This document shows positions 7,668 to 15,662 of a stretch of 41,744 nt of DNA, piece after piece. Below the pieces are notes generated by a model, which worked only from the letters and a program-made list of their open reading frames with translations, was not told the DNA's origin and searched no databases. Both the position numbers and the translations under genes were made by a program. Source of the DNA: an uncultured Chitinophagaceae bacterium. Lineage in GTDB: Bacteria; Bacteroidota; Bacteroidia; Chitinophagales; Chitinophagaceae. Location: contig CAIRTF010000012.1 in the NCBI GenBank assembly GCA_903881425.1, positions 1 through 41,744 of the forward strand, written 5' to 3'. The stretch's first letter is position 1, and each line of letters starts with the position of its first letter.

Positions 7668-8318
7668 TTAAAGTTTATTCGCAAAATGCTTCTCATAATA
7701 TTTACACGCTTCTTTAATTCCGCAGCTTTCGCATTTAGGATTTCTTGCAATACAAACATAACGTCCGTGTAATATTAACCAATGATGTGCTTTATGAATC
7801 AATGCTTCGGGAATATTTTTAATTAATTGTTTTTCTGTTGCCAATGGAGTTGTGGCATTCGTTGTTAAACCAATTCTTGCACTAACACGAAACACATGTG
7901 TATCAACAGCCATATTCGGTTGTTGGTCAATTACACTGGTAATTACATTCGCCGTTTTTCTTCCAACACCGGGTAATTGTACTAATTCATCAACCGTCAT
8001 CGGCACTTGGCCATTAAATTTATCCAATAACATATTTGCCATGCTAATTAAATGTTTGGTCTTGTTATTGGGATAAGAAATGCTTTTGATAAAAGGAAAC
8101 AATTCTTCAAATGTAGCCGTAGCAAGCATTTGCGCTGTTGGATATTCTTTAAAAATAGCTGGCGTGGTTAAATTAACACGCACATCGGTGCATTGAGCAG
8201 ATAAAATAACCGATACCAATAATTGAAAAGGGCTATCATATATTAATTCTGTTTCAGCATTGGGTGCATGTTGCTGAAAATAATTGATGATGAATTCGTA
8301 ACGTTCTTTCTTGGTCAT
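7668..8318 (-). CDS. nth: Endonuclease III (DNA glycosylase/AP lyase)
   Basis: With the ATG at 8316-8318 the protein has 216 residues, close to the 211 of E. coli Nth. The helix-hairpin-helix reads LVQLPGVGRKTANVI, placing the catalytic Lys at 121, and VDTHVFRV supplies the catalytic Asp139. The C-terminal [4Fe-4S] loop has Cys189, Cys196, Cys199 and Cys205 with the classic C-x6-C-x2-C-x5-C spacing. The enzyme removes oxidised pyrimidines and nicks the resulting abasic site in base-excision repair. An in-frame upstream start at 8351 would add an unconserved MVFICFFALIN and is rejected. The stop lies immediately beside a palindromic repeat. Confidence 0.95.
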   Translation of the reverse strand: MTKKERYEFIINYFQQHAPNAETELIYDSPFQLLVSVILSAQCTDVRVNLTTPAIFKEYPTAQMLATATFEELFPFIKSISYPNNKTKHLISMANMLLDKFNGQVPMTVDELVQLPGVGRKTANVITSVIDQQPNMAVDTHVFRVSARIGLTTNATTPLATEKQLIKNIPEALIHKAHHWLILHGRYVCIARNPKCESCGIKEACKYYEKHFANKL

Positions 8319-8698
8319 ATTTATTAATGCAAAAAAACAAATAAATACCATTCAATATTTTAAAAAATTAAGTGTAAGTGTGTGATATTTTATAAGTACC
8401 TCACACGTCTTTTAAATCACTTTAATCAAGAAAAAAGCCAGTATAAATATCATGCCAAAATTAATTAATCGATCTGCCATATATCATATATACAAAATAC
8501 TAAAGTGTAATCTACTTGTATATAGATGAATTAAAAAATAAGGCTCTAAAATACCGTGTTTTCACGGAGAAAAGCACCGTGTTTTCACGGGAAAAAATAC
8601 CGTGAAAAAATCGAAAGAAATAGATGTTTCTATAATGCAATTTTAAATTTTAGTATTTATGTTTACTTATTATATTTTTAAAATTTAAATAGCTGCTC
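8319..8698. other. AT-rich intergenic region with operator-like repeats
   Basis: About 380 bp with no credible gene on either strand. It holds a short inverted repeat (TATATACAA at 8487-8495, TTGTATATA at 8516-8524, 20-bp spacer) and the three-unit repeat at 8552-8620. It separates nth from the island lipoprotein gene, so it presumably carries the promoters of both. Confidence 0.6.
8552..8620. promoter_or_regulatory. Three 23-bp tandem units, two with a CCGTGTTTTCACGG palindrome
   Basis: Units begin at 8552, 8575 and 8598, exactly 23 bp apart. Units 1 and 2 share the palindrome CCGTG-TTTT-CACGG (8554-8567 and 8577-8590) followed by an A-rich spacer. Unit 3 keeps the left half (TACCGTG, then AAAAAA). 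A period of just over two helical turns puts all sites on nearly the same DNA face, as in co-operative operators. The array lies about 80 bp upstream of the frameshifted lipoprotein start. The half-site (A)CCGT and the spacing are loosely like LytTR-type direct-repeat sites, which is only a suggestion. Alternatively the palindromes act as RNA hairpins in the leader. Confidence 0.6.
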
Positions 8699-8817
8699 AT
8701 GAAAAAATTATTCTACTTTTATTAGTAACAATAAACTTATTTGTTATAAACAGTTGTCGTAAAGAATCGCTTTTAGCTCCGAATAATTTAGCTGCTTCTA
8801 CTCAAGGCAATATTCAA
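8699..8817 (+). pseudogene. Out-of-frame lipoprotein signal peptide of the next gene
   Basis: The only ATG near the expected start (8699-8701) is followed by six A (8702-8707) and reads MKKLFYFY, then TAG at 8723-8725. The frame of the downstream gene is open back to 8689. From 8705 it encodes a hydrophobic run ILLLLVTINLFVINSC with a lipobox-like cysteine, then RKESLLAPNN. One extra A in the A-tract would fuse ATG to this sequence and give a textbook 20-residue lipoprotein signal. No ATG, GTG or TTG exists in the correct frame between 8689 and 8818. The break is a real mutation, a phase-variable tract, or a sequencing or assembly error. Confidence 0.75.
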
Positions 8818-10116
8818 ATGCAAGAAATTATAAGTTGGGGAGATGCGTTCACTAATAGCTTAACCAATCAGCCAATACTTTTATATAATAAAGCGCAACA
8901 AACTAATTTTAAAGGGAAATATATTGTAAGGATACCAGTACAAGATAGTAAAGGATATTTCTATTTAACCAAAACTGATACTGGATTACGTTCTGTTTTT
9001 GTAAGGGCATTTGCTAAAACACCAAATACTTTAAATGGTTATGTTGAGTTTGCTGATTTTCAAAATCAAACATACAAAGTGGTTAGTTATAAAAATAATA
9101 AACACGATTCAATTTATGTTTTAAATAATTGGAACATTTTATATGATCAATTAAAAAATAGCAATCCAATTGTATCAACTATTTTTGTTGCTCAAGGACC
9201 TATTGGATGTCCGCCCCCTGCGAATTCTTCTAGCGGTGGCGGTTTTTGGAATTGGTTAGGTGGTATATTTGGAAGTATCGGAGATTTTTTTGATTGGCTA
9301 TTTGGTGGGAGTGAATATGAGGAAAGTAGTGGAACCGCAGGCAATTCTGGTGATTTACCTATTCCTAGTTATCCGCCTCCAGGTTATAATTTTGGTGGTT
9401 GGAGTCTCAGTGATTTAATAGGAGATGATGGTTCGGGTACATGGAATTTCCTTGTCGGTGGGGGTGGTTCAGGCGGAGTATATGATCCAGCATACGATCC
9501 ACTTCCAGATGCAAATATTATTGATACATATGATGATTCTCCAATTAATTCAAATGATAATGATAATACTCCTATTAACTTTGATTCCAACAATGATCCT
9601 TGGCCAACTATTAATAATGTGATTTCAACTAATCAATGCGTATTATATGATCACAGAAATTGTTTAGTACTTGCAAGAGCCCAAATTGCTAAGAAGGGTC
9701 TTTTAGATCTTGGTTCAGGAGATGTTTATCAAACATTTAAAGCATCAACTGGTTATAACAGTACAGCAGCAAAAAATGGTGTTGATTATATTATCACAAA
9801 ATTGAAATTGGGTTTACCGGTAATTGTCGGAGTAGATAATATACAGGGGTCTCCAGCAGGAAATCCAGATCAAACTACTGACCATTTTGTTGTGATTGTT
9901 GGTTCTGGAACAGATGGGAATGGAAATTATTTTCAATTCTATGATAATGCTTCGCGAAATCTTTCTGGTGCAGCCAACCCTTATAACAGATTATATTATC
10001 AGCCCTCTACTGGAATTATTGGTAAATCGCAAACTGGCTATGCAACTCAACAGGGGCGTCATGATTATATTGTTACTCAAATTAGGAAAAGCAAATCGAC
10101 AATAGTAAATGATTAA
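8818..10116 (+). CDS. Island lipoprotein with Gly/Asn-rich linker and papain/C39-like C-terminal domain (5' end frameshifted)
   Basis: The readable frame from ATG 8818 gives 432 residues; the natural start is probably the out-of-frame ATG at 8699. Residues 1-130 form a beta-rich region with no family I recognise. Residues 131-265 are low-complexity, rich in Gly, Ser, Pro, Asn and Asp, with a Trp/Phe patch (GGFWNWLGGIFGSIGDFFDW, 141-160). The C-terminal 160 residues have the order expected of a papain-like or C39-like hydrolase: NC at 281-282, GLPVIVGVD (332-340), DHFVVIVGSG with His356, and FYDNAS with Asp376/Asn377. Catalysis is inferred from this pattern only. It could be a surface peptidase, an amidase or the toxin domain of an antibacterial effector. 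A secreted-protein gene follows 13 bp after the stop. Confidence 0.65.
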   Translation: MQEIISWGDAFTNSLTNQPILLYNKAQQTNFKGKYIVRIPVQDSKGYFYLTKTDTGLRSVFVRAFAKTPNTLNGYVEFADFQNQTYKVVSYKNNKHDSIYVLNNWNILYDQLKNSNPIVSTIFVAQGPIGCPPPANSSSGGGFWNWLGGIFGSIGDFFDWLFGGSEYEESSGTAGNSGDLPIPSYPPPGYNFGGWSLSDLIGDDGSGTWNFLVGGGGSGGVYDPAYDPLPDANIIDTYDDSPINSNDNDNTPINFDSNNDPWPTINNVISTNQCVLYDHRNCLVLARAQIAKKGLLDLGSGDVYQTFKASTGYNSTAAKNGVDYIITKLKLGLPVIVGVDNIQGSPAGNPDQTTDHFVVIVGSGTDGNGNYFQFYDNASRNLSGAANPYNRLYYQPSTGIIGKSQTGYATQQGRHDYIVTQIRKSKSTIVND

Positions 10117-10129
10117 TATTGTAAATAAT

Positions 10130-10441
10130 ATGAAAAAAATAATTCAAATAATATTCCTTTTTTGTTTGTCTACAACAAATATAAATGGACAAACAAAAAA
10201 AGATACTACATTTTTATTACAAGAATTCCTTTCTGATGGAGCATATCATGTTGTTTTCGTAGAGAATAATCCAAATTCAAATTATTATAAAATGATTCAA
10301 TTACCTAAGATTGATTTCTCAGAATATAAGGGAAACTTAAAAAAAATTACAGATAGTTTTTCAGTGCCGATAAAAAAACATTTATTATATAATATAGCAA
10401 AGGAATGGTATCCTCTTAAATTATATAGAAACAAATATTAA
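10130..10441 (+). CDS. Small secreted protein, N-terminal fragment cut by an in-frame stop
   Basis: The ATG at 10130 gives a signal peptide (MKKIIQIIFLFCLSTTNING) and a 103-residue product that ends at TAA 10439-10441. An in-frame ATG at 10109 overlaps the preceding gene and spoils the signal peptide. Past the stop the same frame remains open for 125 codons with similar composition to the end at 10819, so the protein was probably about 230 residues long. I recognise no domain. Its tight spacing behind the papain-like lipoprotein suggests co-transcription and perhaps a partner or inhibitor function; that is inference. Confidence 0.6.
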   Translation: MKKIIQIIFLFCLSTTNINGQTKKDTTFLLQEFLSDGAYHVVFVENNPNSNYYKMIQLPKIDFSEYKGNLKKITDSFSVPIKKHLLYNIAKEWYPLKLYRNKY

Positions 10442-10819
10442 TTATATATTCCTTCAGATCCGGGGATAAACCCCTGGGTTAAAATAAATGATAGTTCCAT
10501 TAATGAACTGTATTTTGACCCAGGAATAGTAACATCTATTATTAAAAATACTGAAAGGATTGACTCAAATACTATTCAACTAACTGTAGCAAATTTAACT
10601 GTAGGGCAAGTATCATTCAAAGTACATGTGATAAATATCAATAAAGGGCTTGCAATTTTTGAACGCCCATATTCTTCGCCTGAATATAAATACACACTAA
10701 TGATTGAGAAAAGTAAGATTAAAAATTACCCTATTATTGTTAATTACTGTAATGAGAGTAGAGTCGATGAGTGGAAGTTTGATAATCCAGATTTTTTAAC
10801 TCTTTTAAGAAAGAAATAA
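10442..10819 (+). pseudogene. C-terminal remainder of the interrupted secreted protein
   Basis: This stretch is in the same frame as the gene that stops at 10441 and is open to TAA 10817-10819. It reads LYIPSDPGINPWVKIND, then on to a sub-ORF starting MININKGLAIFERPYSSPEY at 10628. No new signal peptide or convincing start is near 10442, and the sub-ORF begins mid-domain. The simplest reading is one ancestral gene with a single nonsense codon at 10439. Read-through or re-initiation at 10628 is possible but unsupported. Together with the lesion at 8702-8707, both genes of the island are broken. Confidence 0.65.
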
Positions 10820-10821
10820 TC

Positions 10822-11058
10822 CTATTTTTTCTTGCCATTATCTTTTGCATATTTTAAAATAGCATCAATACTTTTTTGAGAGGGAGACAAAGGTTTACCT
10901 TTTAATTCTTCCAATTGCTTTTTGGTGCGTTGCAGCAATTTAATTTCTTTCTGAAGATCCATATCGTCCTTCATAGCTGTATCAATGGCAAGTTTTAAAA
11001 TAGGTGATGCATCGCCATAGAGGTATAGCATCAGTTGTTCCTGCGTAAATTTCTGCAT
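10822..11058 (-). CDS. Small hypothetical protein, anti-sigma N-terminus-like
   Basis: The product has 78 residues and begins MQKFTQEQLMLYLYGDASPI, followed by a charged helical segment with Lys-rich ends. It has no signal peptide and no membrane segment. The opening resembles the short N-terminal segments (F-T-x-E-x-L-x-x-Y-x-Y-x-D) found in Bacteroidota anti-sigma-like proteins, but it lacks the zinc-finger histidine/cysteine set and any membrane helix. It is a stand-alone small protein of unknown function, possibly protein-binding. Its stop is two bases from the end of the convergent broken gene. Confidence 0.65.
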   Translation of the reverse strand: MQKFTQEQLMLYLYGDASPILKLAIDTAMKDDMDLQKEIKLLQRTKKQLEELKGKPLSPSQKSIDAILKYAKDNGKKK

Positions 11059-11168
11059 AAATTGGTTGAAAAATGCAATAGTAAATATACTGCTTTCGAA
11101 GGGTAAAATTGTAGGCTTATATTTAAACGCCTTCTTATAAAAATTATTGCAACAAATTATTTTTTAAG

Positions 11169-11462
11169 CTATTTTTTAGAAGGCTCAATGATATAAATAT
11201 CTTCTCCGTCACGTTTCATCATATATTTTTCTCTGGCAAATTTTTCCAATGCATCGGGATTGTTTTGCAGATCGGCTAATTCTTTCTTTGCTTTTTCTAT
11301 TTCTGTTTCGTAATAGTGTTTTTTATTCTCGAGTTCTTTTAATTTTTGTCTTTGATCAGCCACATAAAAGAAATCGCGTTGATCAAAGAATAACATCCAC
11401 ACAATAAAAAAACCGGTGGCAATTAAATATTTATTGGTGATGATGGATGCAAATTTTTTCAT
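11169..11462 (-). CDS. ftsB: FtsB/DivIC-family septum formation initiator
   Basis: The ATG at 11460-11462 gives 97 residues. An N-terminal membrane helix (about YLIATGFFIVWMLFF) is followed by a periplasmic coiled coil (QRQKLKELENKKHYYETEIE) and the conserved C-terminal block LEKFAREKYMMKRDGEDIYI. This is the standard FtsB/DivIC pattern; such proteins bridge FtsL and FtsQ/DivIB in the divisome. The gene lies 86 bp downstream of eno in the same direction, the eno-ftsB order common in bacteria, which supports the call. An upstream in-frame start at 11477 adds only MIISV and is less likely. The intervening DNA has a hairpin (11481-11524). Confidence 0.88.
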   Translation of the reverse strand: MKKFASIITNKYLIATGFFIVWMLFFDQRDFFYVADQRQKLKELENKKHYYETEIEKAKKELADLQNNPDALEKFAREKYMMKRDGEDIYIIEPSKK

Positions 11463-11480
11463 AACAGATATAATCAAAAA

Positions 11481-11524
11481 TGACAGATAACGGAGTGAAA
11501 TTAATCATGCTTCGTTATCTGTCA
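11481..11524 (-). terminator. Hairpin between eno and ftsB/divIC (attenuator or processing site)
   Basis: TGACAGATAACG and its complement form arms at 11481-11495 and 11510-11524 with 14 of 15 pairs and a 14-nt loop. There is no T run on the minus strand right after it, so full termination is uncertain; it could reduce ftsB expression relative to eno. Confidence 0.45.
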
Positions 11525-11548
11525 TCTATAAACTAATTAACAGGATGT

Positions 11549-12892
<1,344 letters not shown>

Positions 12893-12931
12893 CTATAAAC
12901 TAACACAATTTGTATTAAAGGCTACCAAATG

Positions 12932-13630
12932 TTAGTTCGTTAATGAACGAAAAACTTCTTCTAAATTTTTACCTTGTTGCAGGTTTTGCAAACTATCATC
13001 TGCAACAATGGTTCCTTTATTAATAATAATGACCCTATCGCAAATGGCTTCTACTTCCTGTAAAATATGAGAAGAAAAAAGAATGGTCTTATTTTTGCCT
13101 TGTTGTTTGATGACATTTCTAATTTCAATGATCTGATTAGGATCTAATCCGCTTGTTGGTTCATCTAATATCAATACTTCCGGTTCATGTATCAATGCGG
13201 CAGCCAATCCTACTCTTTGCTTATATCCTTTGGATAACTGGCTGATCTTTTTCTTTTGCTCCACTTGTAATCCAACCAATTCAATCACATTTGAAATCCG
13301 AAATGTAGAATTTGGAATTTGATGAATACCTGCCACAAAACTCAAATACTCTTTCACATACATATCATAATACAAAGGATTTGATTCGGGCAGATAACCA
13401 ATTTTTCTTTTCGCAGCAATTGGTTCGCTTTTTACATCAATACCGCAAACTGTTGCCTTACCTGCATCCTGCAATAAATAACCCGTAATAATTTTCATGG
13501 TAGTGCTTTTACCTGCACCATTGGGTCCGAGAAAACCAACAATCTCTCCTTTATTTACAACAAAAGAAATATCATTCACTGCTTTTTGCTCGCCGTATTG
13601 TTTTAATAACCCTTTTACTTCAATTGACAT
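12932..13630 (-). CDS. ABC transporter ATP-binding protein, GldA-like
   Basis: The product has 232 residues. It has Walker A GPNGAGKST (35-43), signature LSKGYKQR (132-139), Walker B LILDEP (153-158), D-loop SGLD and the switch histidine in FSSHILQEVEAICDR. The early part (IGYLPESNPLYYDMYVKEYL) is strongly reminiscent of GldA, the ATPase of the gliding-associated GldAFG exporter of Bacteroidota. GldA is about 300 residues, however, and here the protein stops soon after the catalytic core, at LEEVFRSLTN. No permease gene is adjacent, so the partner must be encoded elsewhere. A general drug or lipid exporter ATPase cannot be excluded. Confidence 0.82.
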   Translation of the reverse strand: MSIEVKGLLKQYGEQKAVNDISFVVNKGEIVGFLGPNGAGKSTTMKIITGYLLQDAGKATVCGIDVKSEPIAAKRKIGYLPESNPLYYDMYVKEYLSFVAGIHQIPNSTFRISNVIELVGLQVEQKKKISQLSKGYKQRVGLAAALIHEPEVLILDEPTSGLDPNQIIEIRNVIKQQGKNKTILFSSHILQEVEAICDRVIIINKGTIVADDSLQNLQQGKNLEEVFRSLTN

Positions 13631-13666
13631 GCGCCCATTATTTGATAATCGAAATTAGTGCAATAA

Positions 13667-13709
13667 TAAAAAAGGCTTTGGATTACTTTCATAAAGAAAA
13701 TCCAAAACC
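13667..13709 (-). terminator. Intrinsic terminator of the MHS transporter operon
   Basis: Arms 13674-13684 and 13699-13709 pair at 10 of 11 positions (core TTGGATT/AATCCAA) with a 14-nt loop, and on the minus strand a run of T follows. It lies 22 bp past the stop of the small membrane protein gene. Confidence 0.7.
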
Positions 13710-13730
13710 AAATTTTAAAAGAAAATTTTA

Positions 13731-13994
13731 TTACAATGGTTTTGCTTCATAATCATCCAATTGAGAACTATCTTCCGGAAGATGATCATAATTTCCTTCC
13801 AAAGCATATAAGCCGAATAAAATAAACCCAATAGCTATCGGATAAAAAACAGTGATAAAAACACCCCATTGAATTTGTGTATCAATACCCGGCTTCTTGG
13901 CCATTTCACTTTTCGCTGTTTGTAACAAATAATGTATCGCTAATGGTCCTAAAATGATCCATAACAAACCGGCATATTTTTTTATTGTATTCAT
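13731..13994 (-). CDS. Small two-helix membrane protein beside the MHS transporter
   Basis: The product has 87 residues with hydrophobic helices at about 7-24 (YAGLLWIILGPLAIHYLL) and 44-64 (WGVFITVFYPIAIGFILFGL), and an acidic C-terminal tail. No signal peptide or known catalytic motif is visible. It starts 10 bp after the stop of the MHS transporter gene and shares its terminator, so it is very likely co-transcribed. A small accessory subunit or modulator of the carrier is the simplest idea, as with other carriers that have a one- or two-helix partner, but this is inferred from context only. Confidence 0.75.
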   Translation of the reverse strand: MNTIKKYAGLLWIILGPLAIHYLLQTAKSEMAKKPGIDTQIQWGVFITVFYPIAIGFILFGLYALEGNYDHLPEDSSQLDDYEAKPL

Positions 13995-14004
13995 AGTATA
14001 AATT

Positions 14005-15543
14005 TTATGCGTTCACTTCTTTGTTTACTTTATTACTAATATAAATTGCACCGATGATCATGCACAGTGTTGCAATGATGATGGGATACATTAATCCAAC
14101 AATTTTATTATCGGTATAAATAGTCGTCAACAATGTTGCTATGAATGGCGTTAATCCTCCAAACACACCATTTCCAATATGATAAGGCAATGACATAGAT
14201 GTGTAACGAATTTTTGTTGGAAACAATTCAACCAAAAATGCAGCGATGGGTCCATACACCATTGTAACATATAAAATCAAAATAAAAACAATAGCCACCA
14301 TTTTCCAGTAATCGCTACTGTTTATTGTTTTGGAAATCGTGACCGTTGGCTTGAGTGTTGTTTTACCGGAAGTTGAATAAGCCGTATCTATTTTTGTTTG
14401 AGTCATACTCATTCCATCTTCGTAAAAAGTTTTTACAGCTACTTTTCGTAAAGTATCGTTTGAGTTTTTTATAACTGCAGTGGTTGTTTTAATTTCTTTC
14501 ATCGCTGTTATTTCAATTCTATCTTTTACATCAGCTATATTATATAATTGAGTGAATAAAAAATTATATGATAACACTGCCAATAACATACCTGCGATCA
14601 TAATCCATTTTCGTCCGATCTTATCACTTAATGATGCGAACACTACAAAGAATGGCGTAGCAAATAATATTGCCCAAATAAGAATGGTGCGTGATTGATC
14701 GAAATCTACTTTGCAAACATTTTCAATAAATGATTGCGCATAAAACTGACCAGTGTACCAAACAACACCTTGTCCCATGGTTGCGCCAAACAAAGCCAAT
14801 AAAACCATTTTCAAATTAGCTTTATGTCCAAAACTTTCTTTTAAAGGATTGATGGATGTTTTGCCTTCGGATTTTAGCTTGGCATACATCGGAGATTCTT
14901 TCATCTTTAATCTGATGTAAATGGAAACGATGACCAAAACAATTGAAATAAGAAAAGGAATCCTCCAACCCCAATCATTAAATTTTGCTATGGATTTTGC
15001 CTGATCGGCATCTAATAAATGACGTGTTAATAATATCACCCCTAAAGAAATAAACAAGCCCAATGTGGCAGTGGTTTGTATCCATGAAGTAAAATAACCT
15101 CTTCTGTTTGCAGGCGCATGTTCTGCAACATAAGTGGCTGCACCACCATATTCTCCACCCAATGCCAATCCTTGAATTAAACGAAGTATCAAAACCAAAA
15201 TAGGCGCTAAAAATCCAATACTATCATAATTAGGAATACATCCAATTAAAAAAGTTGACAACCCCATCAACACCAAGGTTAACAGAAAAGTATATTTACG
15301 ACCAATCAAATCCCCCAATCTTCCAAATACCAATGCACCAAAAGGCCGCACTATAAACCCTGCAGCAAATGTAGCTAAGGTCGAAAGCAAAGCCGCAGTG
15401 GGATTGGTTTTAGGAAAGAATTGATTAGCAATAACAACAGCTAAACTTCCAAAAATGTAGAAGTCGTACCATTCAATTAATGTTCCCAATGATGATGCTC
15501 CAATTACTTTCCAAATTCCTTTAGTAGAAATTTCGTTAGACAT
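14005..15543 (-). CDS. MFS transporter, metabolite:H+ symporter (MHS) type, with long periplasmic loop
   Basis: The protein has 512 residues with about 12 membrane segments. The MHS subfamily is shown by SSLGTLIEWYDFYIFG (18-33), the MFS motif A GRLGDLIGRK (74-83), RLIQGLALGGEYGGA (121-135) and a second DKIGRK (307-312). These carriers import small organic acids or osmolytes with protons (proline/betaine, citrate, 2-oxoglutarate, shikimate types). A hydrophilic Thr/Lys-rich stretch of about 75 residues (334-410) sits between helices 8 and 9, longer than in E. coli ProP or KgtP. The gene is divergent from acs across 119 bp, which suggests acetate or another short acid as a substrate; this is not shown by sequence. 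Confidence 0.87.
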   Translation of the reverse strand: MSNEISTKGIWKVIGASSLGTLIEWYDFYIFGSLAVVIANQFFPKTNPTAALLSTLATFAAGFIVRPFGALVFGRLGDLIGRKYTFLLTLVLMGLSTFLIGCIPNYDSIGFLAPILVLILRLIQGLALGGEYGGAATYVAEHAPANRRGYFTSWIQTTATLGLFISLGVILLTRHLLDADQAKSIAKFNDWGWRIPFLISIVLVIVSIYIRLKMKESPMYAKLKSEGKTSINPLKESFGHKANLKMVLLALFGATMGQGVVWYTGQFYAQSFIENVCKVDFDQSRTILIWAILFATPFFVVFASLSDKIGRKWIMIAGMLLAVLSYNFLFTQLYNIADVKDRIEITAMKEIKTTTAVIKNSNDTLRKVAVKTFYEDGMSMTQTKIDTAYSTSGKTTLKPTVTISKTINSSDYWKMVAIVFILILYVTMVYGPIAAFLVELFPTKIRYTSMSLPYHIGNGVFGGLTPFIATLLTTIYTDNKIVGLMYPIIIATLCMIIGAIYISNKVNKEVNA

Positions 15544-15662
15544 ATTATAACTATTTAATGGCGCGAAAAATAAAAACGATTTTCTAACTTACGCGATAAA
15601 TATCATTCCGCAAAGAACTCAGATACTATTAATTTTATAGCCACTTAAAAAATTTGATTGCC

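Noticed and set aside
8552-8620. Possible CRISPR array
   Set aside because: Only three units, 23 bp period with no distinct spacers, no cas genes nearby; an operator or small tandem repeat fits better.
10628-10819. Independent small gene downstream of the broken secreted protein
   Set aside because: It is in the same frame as the interrupted gene and starts mid-sequence with no signal or start context, so it is better read as its C-terminal remainder.
12930-12937. Hairpin between the ABC ATPase and eno as terminator
   Set aside because: Arms are only 8 bp (12898-12905 with 12930-12937) with a 24-nt loop and no T run; too weak to call.
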